Below, piece after piece: positions 17,809-26,841 of a DNA stretch of 64,000 nt. Location of the stretch: NCBI GenBank assembly GCA_051984675.1, contig JBPYFK010000190.1, positions 1-64,000 on the forward strand. The letters run 5' to 3'. Origin of the DNA: JBPYFK01 sp051984675. Lineage in GTDB: Bacteria > Actinomycetota > Actinomycetes > Mycobacteriales > Pseudonocardiaceae. The notes below the pieces were generated by a model. That model saw only the letters and a list, made by a program, of their open reading frames with translations. It did not search any database and was not told where the DNA came from. Within the stretch, counting starts at the first letter, position 1. The number at the start of each line of letters is the position of its first letter. The translations under genes were made by a program, and so were the position numbers.

Positions 17809-20800
17809 GGGAAGCCTCCATGATCGCGTCGTCGATGTCCCGGCCCTCGGCGCGCGCCTGCCGCATGGCCTCCAGCACGCGCTGGAAGTCGCGAGGCATG
17901 ACCTTGGTGAACGCGGCGCCGCGGCGCGGCCAGTCGCCGAGCAGCGACGCCGCCACCGTTGACCCGGTCAGCTCGTGGTGCCGGCGCACGATGTCGTGCA
18001 GCCACCTCAGGTCCTCGACGCCTGGCCGTTGCAGCTCGACCATCGCGGTGTTCACCCGGACCGGGTCGAGGTCGAGCACGTAGCCGATGCCGCCGGACAT
18101 GCCGGCGGCGAGGTTGCGGCCGGTGTTCCCGAGGACGACGGCCCGCCCGCCGGTCATGTACTCGAAGGCGTGGTCACCGACGCCTTCCGCGACCGCGACC
18201 GCGCCCGAGTTGCGCACGCAGAACCGCTCACCCACCTGCCCGCGCAGGAAGATCTCCCCGCTGGTGGCGCCGTAGCCGACGACGTTGCCGGCGATGACCT
18301 GGTCCTCTGCCGCGAACGGGACCTCCGGGTGGGGGCGGATGACGATCCGGCCGCCGGAAAGCCCCTTGCCGACGTAGTCGTTCGCGTCGCCGATCAGGTC
18401 CAGGGTGACGCCGCCGGGCAGGAACGCTCCGAGCGACTGACCGGCGGAGCCGTCCAGCTCCACGTGAATGGTGTCGTCCGGCAGGCCCGCCCCGCCGTAA
18501 CGGCGAGTCACCTCAGCACCCAGCAGGGTGCCCACCGTCCGGTTGACGTTGCGGACCGGCATCGGCAGCCGAACCGGACGCGCGTCCTCCAGCGCCGCCT
18601 CCGACAGCTGGATCAGCGTGCGGTCCAGCGCGTGCTCCAGGCCATGATCCTGCTCGCGGATCTTGCGTCGCGCTGGCGAGTACGGCAGGCCCGGTTCGGC
18701 GAAGATCGGCGACAGGTCCAGGCCGTTGGCCTTCCAGTGCTCCACGGCGTCCGCCGTGCGCAGTGCCCCGACCTGCCCGATCGCTTCCTCCAGCGTGCGG
18801 AATCCCAGCTGTGCCAGGTGTTCCCGCACCTCCTGGGCGACGAACTCGAAGAAGTTCACCACGTGCTCAGCCTGGCCGGTGTAACGCTTGCGCAGGTCCG
18901 GGTTCTGTGTGGCGACCCCCACCGGGCAGGTGTCCAAGTGGCACACCCGCATCATCACGCAACCGGCGACCACCAGCGGAGCGGTCGCGAAGCCGTACTC
19001 CTCGGCGCCGAGCAGGGCGGCGACGACCACGTCCCGGCCGGTCTTGAGCCCGCCGTCGACCTGCACGGTGATCCGGTCGCGCAGGCCGTTGAGCAGCAGC
19101 GTCTGCTGCGTCTCCGCCAGGCCGACCTCCCACGGCGTGCCCGCGTGCTTCAACGACGTCAGCGGCGCGGCACCGGTCCCGCCGTCGTGGCCGGAGACCA
19201 TGACGACGTCGGCGTGCGCCTTGGACACCCCGGCCGCGACCGTGCCGACGCCGACCTCGGACACGAGCTTGACCAGCACGCGCGCCCGGTCGTTGGCGTT
19301 CTTGAGGTCGTGGATCAGCTGTGCGAGGTCCTCGATCGAGTAGATGTCGTGGTGCGGCGGCGGGGAGATCAGGCCGACGCCCGGCGTGGAGTGCCGGGTC
19401 TTGGCGATCCACGGGTAGACCTTGTGCGCCGGCAGCTGCCCGCCCTCACCGGGCTTCGCGCCCTGCGCCATCTTGATCTGGATGTCCTCGGCGTTGACCA
19501 GGAACTCGCTGGTCACCCCGAACCGGCCGCTGGCGACCTGCTTGACGGCCGAGCGACGCCGCGGGTCGTAGAGCCGATCGGTGTCCTCGCCGCCCTCGCC
19601 GGAGTTGGACTTGCCACCGAGCCGGTTCATCGCGATGGCCAGGGTCTCGTGCGCCTCAGCCGAGATCGCCCCGTAGCTCATCGCGCCGGTGTGGAAGCGC
19701 TTCACGATCGAGCTGACCGGCTCAACCTCGTCCACTGGGATCGGTTGACGTCCACTGTGCAAGGAGAACAGGCCGCGAAGCGTACCGCCCTCGGCGGCCA
19801 GCCGGTCACATTCGGCGGTGTACTGCCGGTAGATGTCGTACTTGCGGGTCTTCGTGGCGTGCTGCAGCAGGAACACCGTTTCCGGGGTGAAAAGGTGCAG
19901 CTCACCCTCGCGGCGGTAGTTGTACTCGCCACCAACCTCCAGCCGCCGGTGCGCGCGATCACTCGGGTTCTCCGGGTAGGCGGCACGGTGCCGGTGGGCG
20001 ACTTCCGCCGCGAGCACGTCCAGCCCGACACCGCCGATCCGGGAGTTGGTGCCGGAAAAGTACGCGTCGACCAGTTCCTGGTGGAGCCCGACCGCCTCGA
20101 AGACCTGCGCGGCCGTGTAGGCGCCGACGGTCGAGATGCCCATCTTGGACATGACCTTGAGCACGCCCTTGACCAGCGCCTGCACGTAGTTGCGGATCGC
20201 CACCCGGGGCTGGATTCCTGTGATCTGGCCGGTAGCGACCATGTCCTCAATGGACTCGAACGCCAGGTACGGGTTGACGGCGGCGGCACCGTAGCCGAGC
20301 AATGTCGCGATGTGGTGCACCTCGCGGGCGTCGCCGCTCTCCACCACCAGAGCGACCTTCAGCCGCTCCTTGGTGTCGATGAGGTGGTGGTGCACTGCCG
20401 AGACCAGCAGCAACGACGGGATCGGTGCCATCCGGTGATCCGAGTCGCGGTCCGAGAGCACCAGCACGCGGGCACCCTCGGCGATCGCTTCGGACGCCTC
20501 GCGGCACACCCGCCGCACCGCCGCTTCCAGCGCGTCGCCATGATCATCCACATCGTACAGTCCAGAAAGGACAGTGCAGGCGAACCCGGGAAGATCGCCG
20601 TCGTCGTTGATGTGGATCAGCTTGGCCAGCTCGTCGTTGTCAATGACCGGGGTGGGCAGCACGACATGCCGGCACGAGGCCGGACCAGGTTCGAGCAGGT
20701 TCTGCTCCGGTCCCATGACCCGGGCCACCGACGTGACGATCTCCTCGCGGATCGCGTCCAGCGGCGGATTGGTCACCTGCGCGAACTGCTGCACGAAGTA

Positions 20801-22396
20801 GTCGTAGAGCAGCCGGGAACGCCCGGACAGCGCGGCGGGCGGGGTGTCCGAGCCCATCGAACCCAGCGGCTCGGCGCCCGAGGTCGCCATCGGCGCGAGC
20901 AGCACCCGCAGCTCCTCCTCGGTGTAGCCGAAGCAGAGCTGCCGGCGCACGACCGATTCGTGACTGTGCACGACGTGCTCACGATCGGGCAGTTCATCGA
21001 GGTTCAGCAGCCCCGCGTGCAGCCACTCCTCGTACGCCTCGGCACTCGCCAGCTCGGCCTTGATGTCGTCGTCATCGACGATGCGGCCGGCGGCGGTGTC
21101 GACGAGGAACATCCGCCCCGGGCGCAGCCGGCCCTTGGCCACCACGTCGTGCGGCTTGAGGTCGAGAACGCCGGTCTCGCTGGCCAGCACCACGCGGTCG
21201 TCGGCGGTCCGCCACCAGCGCGCCGGGCGCAGACCGTTGCGGTCCAGCACCGCGCCGACCAGCGTGCCGTCGGTGAACGTCACGCACGCCGGGCCGTCCC
21301 ACGGCTCCATCAGGCTGGCGTGGAACTGGTAGAACGCCTTGCGCTTGGGGTCCATCTCGGCGTGGTTCTCCCACGCCTCCGGGATCATCATGAGCACCGC
21401 GTGCGGCAGGCTCCGGCCGCCGAGATGCAGCAACTCCAGCACCTCGTCGAACGCGGCCGAGTCGGAGTTGTCCGCACCGCAGATCGGGAACAGGCGCGTG
21501 AGGTCGCCGGGGATCTCCGCCGACTCCAGCAGCGCCTCCCGGGAACGCATCCGGTTCCGGTTGCCCCGGATCGTGTTGATCTCGCCGTTGTGCGCGACGT
21601 AGCGGAACGGGTGCGCCAACGGCCACGACGGGAAGGTGTTGGTGGAGAACCGGCTGTGCACCAGCGCGATCGCGGTCGTCAGCCGCTCGTCGGCGAGGTC
21701 GGGGAAGAACGCCGGCACCTGCCGGGTGGTCAGCATTCCCTTGTAGACCAGGGTGCGGCTGGACAGCGACGCGAAGTAGACCTCGGCACCCGCCTCGGCG
21801 CTGGCCCGCTCGGCCCGCTTGCGCAGGCAGAAGGCCAGCCGGTCCAGTTCGATGCCCGCCGGGAGCTGGTCCTCCGCCGCGATCCCGCCAGACGTTGGGC
21901 CGCCCGGCGCTGGGTCGCCGGCGACCACGACCATCGCGAAGTGCGGCATGCACTCGCGGGCGGTCGGCCCGACACCGGCCGCGTCCGGCGCGACCGGCAC
22001 GTCTCGCCAGGCCAGCACGCGCAAGCCTTCCTTGGCGGCGATGTCCTCGACCAGCCGCACCGCGCGTTGGCGTTGCTGCGGGTCGGCGGGCAGGAACGCG
22101 ATTCCCGCGGCATAGCGGTTCTCACCGGACGGGTCGGGCGCGGGCAGGCTGGTCGCGACCTCACCGCGGATGAGTTCGTCCGGCAGCTGCAGAAGGATTC
22201 CCGCACCGTCCCCGCTGGTCGGCTCCGCGCCAGCGGCACCACGGTGTTCCAGATTCGCCAGGGCGGTCAGCGCGTCCCGAACGATGCCGTGCGAGCGGCG
22301 ACCACGGATATCGGCCACCATGGCGACACCACAGGAATCCCGTTCCTGGCGCGGGTCATACAGGCCCTGCGGAGCGGGAAGGCCGGAAGAGACCAC
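17801..22396 (-). CDS. gltB: Glutamate synthase, large subunit
   Basis: A 1531-residue enzyme that makes two glutamates from glutamine and 2-oxoglutarate. Cys22 (ERDSCGVAMVAD) becomes the N-terminal nucleophile of the class II amidotransferase domain after propeptide removal. The middle and FMN-barrel parts include KSNSGEGGEDTDRLYDP, VSGHDGGTGAAPLTSLKHAG and the 3Fe-4S cysteines in CVMMRVCHLDTCPVG (about residue 1150). The C-terminal GXGXG beta-helix starts near residue 1270. The GTG start at 22396 has GAGGAGGG just upstream. It heads the gltBD operon and is preceded by a 356-bp leader with a hairpin. Codons near 20530-20580 are unusually AT-ending. Confidence 0.98.
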   Translation of the reverse strand: MVSSGLPAPQGLYDPRQERDSCGVAMVADIRGRRSHGIVRDALTALANLEHRGAAGAEPTSGDGAGILLQLPDELIRGEVATSLPAPDPSGENRYAAGIAFLPADPQQRQRAVRLVEDIAAKEGLRVLAWRDVPVAPDAAGVGPTARECMPHFAMVVVAGDPAPGGPTSGGIAAEDQLPAGIELDRLAFCLRKRAERASAEAGAEVYFASLSSRTLVYKGMLTTRQVPAFFPDLADERLTTAIALVHSRFSTNTFPSWPLAHPFRYVAHNGEINTIRGNRNRMRSREALLESAEIPGDLTRLFPICGADNSDSAAFDEVLELLHLGGRSLPHAVLMMIPEAWENHAEMDPKRKAFYQFHASLMEPWDGPACVTFTDGTLVGAVLDRNGLRPARWWRTADDRVVLASETGVLDLKPHDVVAKGRLRPGRMFLVDTAAGRIVDDDDIKAELASAEAYEEWLHAGLLNLDELPDREHVVHSHESVVRRQLCFGYTEEELRVLLAPMATSGAEPLGSMGSDTPPAALSGRSRLLYDYFVQQFAQVTNPPLDAIREEIVTSVARVMGPEQNLLEPGPASCRHVVLPTPVIDNDELAKLIHINDDGDLPGFACTVLSGLYDVDDHGDALEAAVRRVCREASEAIAEGARVLVLSDRDSDHRMAPIPSLLLVSAVHHHLIDTKERLKVALVVESGDAREVHHIATLLGYGAAAVNPYLAFESIEDMVATGQITGIQPRVAIRNYVQALVKGVLKVMSKMGISTVGAYTAAQVFEAVGLHQELVDAYFSGTNSRIGGVGLDVLAAEVAHRHRAAYPENPSDRAHRRLEVGGEYNYRREGELHLFTPETVFLLQHATKTRKYDIYRQYTAECDRLAAEGGTLRGLFSLHSGRQPIPVDEVEPVSSIVKRFHTGAMSYGAISAEAHETLAIAMNRLGGKSNSGEGGEDTDRLYDPRRRSAVKQVASGRFGVTSEFLVNAEDIQIKMAQGAKPGEGGQLPAHKVYPWIAKTRHSTPGVGLISPPPHHDIYSIEDLAQLIHDLKNANDRARVLVKLVSEVGVGTVAAGVSKAHADVVMVSGHDGGTGAAPLTSLKHAGTPWEVGLAETQQTLLLNGLRDRITVQVDGGLKTGRDVVVAALLGAEEYGFATAPLVVAGCVMMRVCHLDTCPVGVATQNPDLRKRYTGQAEHVVNFFEFVAQEVREHLAQLGFRTLEEAIGQVGALRTADAVEHWKANGLDLSPIFAEPGLPYSPARRKIREQDHGLEHALDRTLIQLSEAALEDARPVRLPMPVRNVNRTVGTLLGAEVTRRYGGAGLPDDTIHVELDGSAGQSLGAFLPGGVTLDLIGDANDYVGKGLSGGRIVIRPHPEVPFAAEDQVIAGNVVGYGATSGEIFLRGQVGERFCVRNSGAVAVAEGVGDHAFEYMTGGRAVVLGNTGRNLAAGMSGGIGYVLDLDPVRVNTAMVELQRPGVEDLRWLHDIVRRHHELTGSTVAASLLGDWPRRGAAFTKVMPRDFQRVLEAMRQARAEGRDIDDAIMEASRG

Positions 22397-22478
22397 TGCG
22401 CAGACCCTCCTCGTCTCTACCTCGTGCTCAGTGGGAGCGTGAACTTCTGGGCACGGGACGACAGTGGCCCGCAGAAAA

Positions 22479-22516
22479 GGTTGCCGCGCAGGGGTCGCGC
22501 GCTGGCCGCGGCAACC
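22479..22516 (-). promoter_or_regulatory. Attenuator-like hairpin in the gltB leader
   Basis: On the minus strand GGTTGCCGCG (22516-22507) pairs perfectly with CGCGGCAACC (22488-22479) across an 18-base loop containing GCGCGC, and TTTTCTG follows at once. This is an intrinsic-terminator shape about 80 bases before the gltB start and downstream of a TTGACA element. It may be an attenuator or the terminator of lgt. The rest of the 22397-22752 gap holds no gene that I can support. Confidence 0.5.
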
Positions 22517-22537
22517 TGGGTTATCGGAACTTTAACA

Positions 22538-22566
22538 ATCCAAAAAACCCAGAAGCAGCATGTCAA
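22538..22566 (-). promoter_or_regulatory. Candidate promoter for gltBD
   Basis: A consensus -35 TTGACA (22566-22561) is followed after 17 bases by TTGGAT (22543-22538), a weak -10, with TGTTAAAGT just beyond. It would give a leader of about 135 bases containing the hairpin at 22479-22516. Confidence 0.35.
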
Positions 22567-22752
22567 GGATGAGATCCTGACCATCCCGACCAGGTTGTTG
22601 CTACGCCGAGGATGCGCTCGCAACGCCTTCTGGTCGACCCTGTTCAATCAAATTTACCCCGCATTGCCGTATCCGTGCACCAATGCGCGGGCGAAGATGA
22701 CCGGTATCACGAGAGCCCAATTTCAGAATCGAGACTGACTCGTTTCTCAAAT

Positions 22753-23772
22753 TCAGGCCGAGTTGCCGCCCGTTTCCGTATCCGACGTCGCGTCGGCCTT
22801 GGACGTCCCTTCCGGGGTGTCGTCGTCGGTAGGCGTCTGTGCCTCCGACCCGGTGGACGGCTCTCCGGAGGCAGGTGCTTCCTCCTCCTCGCCGGGAAGG
22901 GGCTTCCCGCGCAGCAGAGCCGGATCTTCGCGCCTGCCACGCACGGCGATCAGATAGATCACCGCGCAGGCGAACACGACCAGCGAGGTGAAGACGTTGA
23001 TGCGGATGCCCAGGATGTGGGTGGCGTCGTCCGCCCGCATCATCTCGATCCACGTGCGCCCGGCGGTGTAACCGGCGACGTAGAGCGCGAACGCCCGGCC
23101 GTGCCCCATGCGGAACGTGCGGTCCGCCCACACCACCAGCAGCGCGACGCCGAGGTCCCACAGCAGCTCGTACAGGAATGTGGGATGCACCACAGCGATC
23201 GGTGTGTGGTCGACGGCCACGCCACCGATCGGGTCGATGAGCCCGGTGCCCGGGTTCACCCGGCGGTAGATCTCCAGGCCCCAGGGCAGGGTCGTCGGGT
23301 CACCGTAGAGTTCCTGGTTGAACCAGTTCCCCAGCCGGCCGATCGCCTGCGCGGCCACGATGCCGGGTGCCACGGCGTCCGCGAACGCCGTCAGCGGGAC
23401 CTCCCGGCGGCGGCACGCGATCCAGGCGCCGACCGCACCCAGCGCGATCGCTCCCCAGATGCCCAGGCCGCCTTCCCAGATCTTGAGGATGTCCAGCGGG
23501 TTCTTGCCCGGGCCGAAGTACCGGTACCAGTCGGTGGCGACGTGGTACAGCCGGCCGCCGATGAGCCCGAACGGCACGGCGAACACCGCGACGTCGATCA
23601 CCGTGCCGGGTCGGCCACCGCGCGCCACCCAGCGGCGCTCGCTCCAGAAGATGGCCAGAACGATGCCGGCGATGATGCACAGCGCGTAGGCCCGGATCGG
23701 GATCGGGCCGAGGTGCCAGACACCCTGGTCCGGGCTGGGAATGGCGGCCAGAAACGCAGTCGGCGCAGTCAC
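22753..23772 (-). CDS. lgt: Prolipoprotein diacylglyceryl transferase
   Basis: A 339-residue integral membrane enzyme that attaches diacylglycerol from phosphatidylglycerol to the lipobox cysteine of prolipoproteins. The Lgt signature GRLGNWFNQELYG is intact, with the preceding GGRLYHVATDW and GLGIWGAIALG segments and seven hydrophobic stretches. The last 60 residues are an acidic, Ser/Thr/Pro-rich cytoplasmic tail (EEEEAPASGEPS...), common in actinobacterial Lgt and absent from E. coli Lgt. It starts at GTG 23772, 70 bases after trpA, continuing the trpCBA-lgt order found widely in actinobacteria. Confidence 0.96.
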   Translation of the reverse strand: MTAPTAFLAAIPSPDQGVWHLGPIPIRAYALCIIAGIVLAIFWSERRWVARGGRPGTVIDVAVFAVPFGLIGGRLYHVATDWYRYFGPGKNPLDILKIWEGGLGIWGAIALGAVGAWIACRRREVPLTAFADAVAPGIVAAQAIGRLGNWFNQELYGDPTTLPWGLEIYRRVNPGTGLIDPIGGVAVDHTPIAVVHPTFLYELLWDLGVALLVVWADRTFRMGHGRAFALYVAGYTAGRTWIEMMRADDATHILGIRINVFTSLVVFACAVIYLIAVRGRREDPALLRGKPLPGEEEEAPASGEPSTGSEAQTPTDDDTPEGTSKADATSDTETGGNSA

Positions 23773-23842
23773 GCCCCTAACGGTATCTGCCGTGGTCGGA
23801 GGTCACTGCCCCGGTCCGGTTTGACCCCGACCGGTAGGTCCC

Positions 23843-24634
23843 TCAGCGGGCCCGCACGCCGCGAGCGAGTTCGCTGGCCAGCGCGCGCACGCCCGACTCG
23901 CCGCTCCGCTCGGCGTGCGTGACGAACGCCGATCCGACGATCACGCCGTCGGCGAAACCGGCCACCTCGGCGGCCTGGTCACCAGAGCGCACGCCCAGGC
24001 CCACGCCGATGGGCAGGTCGGTGTGCTCGCGCGTGCGGCGCACCAGCCCGGCAGCCGCCTCACCCACGCTGTCCCGCGCCCCCGTCACGCCCATGACCGA
24101 GGTGGCGTAGACGAAACCGGAGCTGGCCTTGGCGGTCAGGGCCAGCCGCTCCCCCGTGGACGACGGCGCCACCAGGAAGATCCGGTCCAGGCCGTGCGCG
24201 TCGCTCGCCGCGATCCACTCCTCGCCCTCGTCCGGGATCAGGTCCGGGGTGATCACGCCGACCCCGCCGGCGGCGGCGAGGTCACGTGCGAAAGCATCCG
24301 GGCCGTAGTGGTGCACCGGATTCCAGTAGGTCATGACCACCGCGTGCCCACCGGAGTCGGCCACCGACGACACGACGTCGAAGACGTCGCGGAGCCGGAA
24401 ACCGGCGCGCAGCGCCTGCTGGCTGGCGGCCTGGATGGTCGGGCCGTCCATCACCGGGTCGGAGAACGGCAGCCCGACCTCGACGATGTCGCAGCCCGGC
24501 GTGTCCGAGCCCTCCCGCATGGCGGCGATCAGTTTCTTCGAGTCCTCCACAGTGGGGTAGCCGGCGGGCAGGTAGCCGATGAGGGCGGCCCGGTTCTCGT
24601 CCCGGCAGGTGGCGAAGACGTTGTGCAGGCTCAC
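23843..24634 (-). CDS. trpA: Tryptophan synthase alpha chain
   Basis: A 263-residue TIM-barrel subunit that cleaves indole-3-glycerol phosphate to indole and passes it through a tunnel to TrpB. The signature VEVGLPFSDPVMDGPTIQ holds the catalytic Glu (E in IVEVG) and Asp (SDPVMDG). The phosphate-binding end (GVGLGVRSGDQA and ADGVIVGSAFV) is complete. GTG 24634 overlaps the trpB stop (GTGA), which couples translation of the two subunits and fits their 1:1 complex. Confidence 0.97.
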   Translation of the reverse strand: MSLHNVFATCRDENRAALIGYLPAGYPTVEDSKKLIAAMREGSDTPGCDIVEVGLPFSDPVMDGPTIQAASQQALRAGFRLRDVFDVVSSVADSGGHAVVMTYWNPVHHYGPDAFARDLAAAGGVGVITPDLIPDEGEEWIAASDAHGLDRIFLVAPSSTGERLALTAKASSGFVYATSVMGVTGARDSVGEAAAGLVRRTREHTDLPIGVGLGVRSGDQAAEVAGFADGVIVGSAFVTHAERSGESGVRALASELARGVRAR

Positions 24635-25950
24635 CGGGACTCCCCCTGGGTCTCAGCAGCGTCCTCGGGCATCAGCCCGAAGTACTTCGCGGCGGTGTCC
24701 ATGTCCTTGTCGCCCCGGCCGGAGAGGTTGACCAGGACAACCCCGTCCGGTCCGAGCTCCTTGCCCAGCCGCAGCGCCCCGGCCAGCGCATGGGCCGACT
24801 CGATCGCCGGGATGATGCCTTCGGTCCGCGACAGCAGCCGGAACGCCTGCATCGCCTCGTCGTCGGTGACCGCGTCGTACTCGGCGCGCCCGATGTCCTT
24901 GAGGTAGGAGTGCTCCGGCCCGACGCCGGGGTAGTCCAGCCCGGCCGAGATCGAATACGCCTCGATGACCTGGCCGTCGTCGTCCTGCAACAGGTAGGAC
25001 CGGGCACCGTGCAGCGTGCCCGGGGTCCCCCTGGTCAGGGTCGCGCCGTGCTCGCCGCTGTCCAGGCCGTGACCGGCCGGTTCGAACCCGACCAGGCGCA
25101 CGCCGGGGTCGTCGATGAAGCCGTGGAAGATGCCGATGGCGTTCGAGCCGCCGCCGACGCAGGCCGCGACCGCGTCCGGCAGCCGGCCGACCCGCGCGAG
25201 CACCTGCTCACGGGCCTCTTCCCCGATCACCTTGTGGAAGTTGCGCACCATCACCGGGAACGGGTGCCCGCCTGCGGCGGTGCCGAGCAGGTAGTGCGTG
25301 TGGTCGACGTTGGTGACCCAGTCGCGCAGCGCCTCGTTGATCGCGTCCTTCAGGGTCGCGGACCCGGTGGGAACCGGCCGGACCTCGGCGCCCAGCAGGC
25401 GCATCCGGGCCACGTTGAGGGCCTGCCGCTTGGTGTCGACCTCGCCCATGTAGATCACACATTCCAGGCCGAGCAGCGCGCACGCGGTCGCGGTGGCCAC
25501 CCCGTGCTGCCCGGCGCCGGTCTCCGCGATCACCCGGCGCTTGCCCATGCGCTTGACCAGCAGCGCCTGACCCAGCACGTTGTTGATCTTGTGCGAGCCG
25601 GTGTGGTTGAGGTCCTCGCGCTTGAGCAGCACCGTCGCGCCGCCAGCGTGCTCGGCGAACCGGTCCGCCGTGGTCAGCGGGGACGGGCGGCCGGCGTAGT
25701 CACGCAGCAGGCGCGCGAGCTCGTCCACGTAGTCCGGGTCGAGTTGCGCCTTCTCGTACTCGGCCGCTAGCTCGTCCTGGGCGGCGATCAGCGCCTCCGG
25801 GAGGAACCGCCCGCCATACGGGCCGAAGTGCCCCCGCTGGTCCGGGTCGTGCCCCTCGGGCACGGGCGCACCGCGCCGGTGGGCACGGGCGGTCTCCGTC
25901 CTGGTCACGCCCGCCCGGGCAGCGTCCGCCCCGGCGGTCTCCGGTGCCAT
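24631..25950 (-). CDS. trpB: Tryptophan synthase beta chain
   Basis: A 439-residue PLP enzyme that joins indole and serine to make tryptophan. The PLP lysine lies in KREDLNHTGSHKINNVLGQ, with AETGAGQHG (catalytic Glu) and the phosphate loop GGGSNAIG. The first 35 residues are variable. ATG 25950 is chosen because AGGAGG sits 9 bases upstream; GTG 25956 is only 3 bases from the same site. The short gap to trpC contains tandem direct repeats. The gene overlaps trpA by GTGA. Confidence 0.97.
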   Translation of the reverse strand: MAPETAGADAARAGVTRTETARAHRRGAPVPEGHDPDQRGHFGPYGGRFLPEALIAAQDELAAEYEKAQLDPDYVDELARLLRDYAGRPSPLTTADRFAEHAGGATVLLKREDLNHTGSHKINNVLGQALLVKRMGKRRVIAETGAGQHGVATATACALLGLECVIYMGEVDTKRQALNVARMRLLGAEVRPVPTGSATLKDAINEALRDWVTNVDHTHYLLGTAAGGHPFPVMVRNFHKVIGEEAREQVLARVGRLPDAVAACVGGGSNAIGIFHGFIDDPGVRLVGFEPAGHGLDSGEHGATLTRGTPGTLHGARSYLLQDDDGQVIEAYSISAGLDYPGVGPEHSYLKDIGRAEYDAVTDDEAMQAFRLLSRTEGIIPAIESAHALAGALRLGKELGPDGVVLVNLSGRGDKDMDTAAKYFGLMPEDAAETQGESR

Positions 25951-25967
25951 GCGCACAGTCCTCCTGC

Positions 25968-26046
25968 TTCAGGTCAGCCCGTTTCAGGTCAGCCCGTTTC
26001 AGGCCAACGCCGGGTCAGCGGCTCGGCCAGGTCAGCGGCTCGGCCG
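25968..26046. repeat. Tandem direct repeats at the trpC-trpB junction
   Basis: Two short tandem repeats abut. A 15-bp unit (TTCAGGTCAGCCCGT) occurs at 25968-25982 and 25983-25997, with a partial third copy. A 17-bp unit (GGTCAGCGGCTCGGCC plus A or G) occurs at 26013-26029 and 26030-26046. The trpC stop codon lies inside the second copy of the 17-bp unit, and every full copy contains GGTCAGC. They look like recent slippage duplications. Confidence 0.8.
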
Positions 26047-26841
26047 GGGGCACGCCGGGTGCGAGCCGGCGGTGACCAGCTGGGTCACCGCGACCTTGGG
26101 GTCGTCGCTGGTGACCAGCCCTTCACCGACCAGCACCGCGTCCGCCCCGGAACCCGCGTAGGCCATCAGGTCGCTGGGGCCGCGCACACCGGACTCCGCG
26201 ATCTTGAGTACCCCCGGCGGCAGGCCCGGCGCGATCCGGCCGAACACGTCCCGGTCGACCTCCAGGGTATGCAGGTTCCGGGCGTTGATCCCAATGACTT
26301 TCGCACCGGCTTCCAGCGCCCGGTCGGCCTCCTCGGCGGTGTGCACCTCGACCAGCGCCGTCATACCGAGCGATTCCACCCGGTCGAGCAGCGCCGCCAG
26401 CGCGTTCTGCTCCAGGGCCGCGACGATGAGCAGCACCATGTCCGCGCCGTGCGCGCGGGCCTCGTGCACCTGGTAAGGGCTGACGATGAAGTCCTTGCGC
26501 AGCAACGGCGTGTTGACCGCCGCCCGCACCATGTCGAAGTCGCGCAGCGAGCCACCGAAGCGCCGCTGCTCGGTGAGCACGCTGATCACGCGTGCGCCGG
26601 CCGCCGCGTAGTCGACGGCGAGGTCGGCGGGCTCGGCGATCCGGGCGAGGTCCCCCTTGGAGGGGCTGCGCCGCTTGACCTCCGCGATCACGCCGACGCC
26701 GGGGGCGTGCAACGCCGCCATGACGTCACGGGGTGGCGTCGCGGCGGCCGACCGCTCCTTGATTTCGTCGAACGGAACGTCAGTTTCCCGGGCGGCCAGG
26801 TCCTCTCGGACGCCCTCGATGATGGATTCCAGGATGCTCAC
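26032..26841 (-). CDS. trpC: Indole-3-glycerol phosphate synthase
   Basis: A 269-residue TIM barrel that closes the indole ring in tryptophan synthesis. VIAEVKRRSPSKGDL carries the catalytic Lys of the ExKRxSPSxG signature. LRKDFIVSPYQVHEARAHGAD, GINARNLHTLEVD and AESGVRGPSDL are the other conserved barrel blocks. GTG 26841 is chosen because SILESIIEGV begins the domain, and it forms a GTGA overlap with a 34-codon ORF upstream. A longer frame would add a non-conserved N-terminus. The gene stands alone without fusion to TrpF. Confidence 0.96.
   Translation of the reverse strand: MSILESIIEGVREDLAARETDVPFDEIKERSAAATPPRDVMAALHAPGVGVIAEVKRRSPSKGDLARIAEPADLAVDYAAAGARVISVLTEQRRFGGSLRDFDMVRAAVNTPLLRKDFIVSPYQVHEARAHGADMVLLIVAALEQNALAALLDRVESLGMTALVEVHTAEEADRALEAGAKVIGINARNLHTLEVDRDVFGRIAPGLPPGVLKIAESGVRGPSDLMAYAGSGADAVLVGEGLVTSDDPKVAVTQLVTAGSHPACPRPSR

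Noticed and set aside
22531..22562. Tiny ORF (MLLLGFLDC) in the gltB leader
   Set aside because: It overlaps the TTGACA promoter element, has no ribosome binding site at proper spacing and has no run of a regulatory amino acid.
17975..22738. A 1587-codon open frame on the plus strand antisense to gltB
   Set aside because: Long antisense frames are expected opposite GC-rich genes. The product is Arg/His/Asp/Val-rich with no recognisable domain, and gltB on the other strand is complete and certain.
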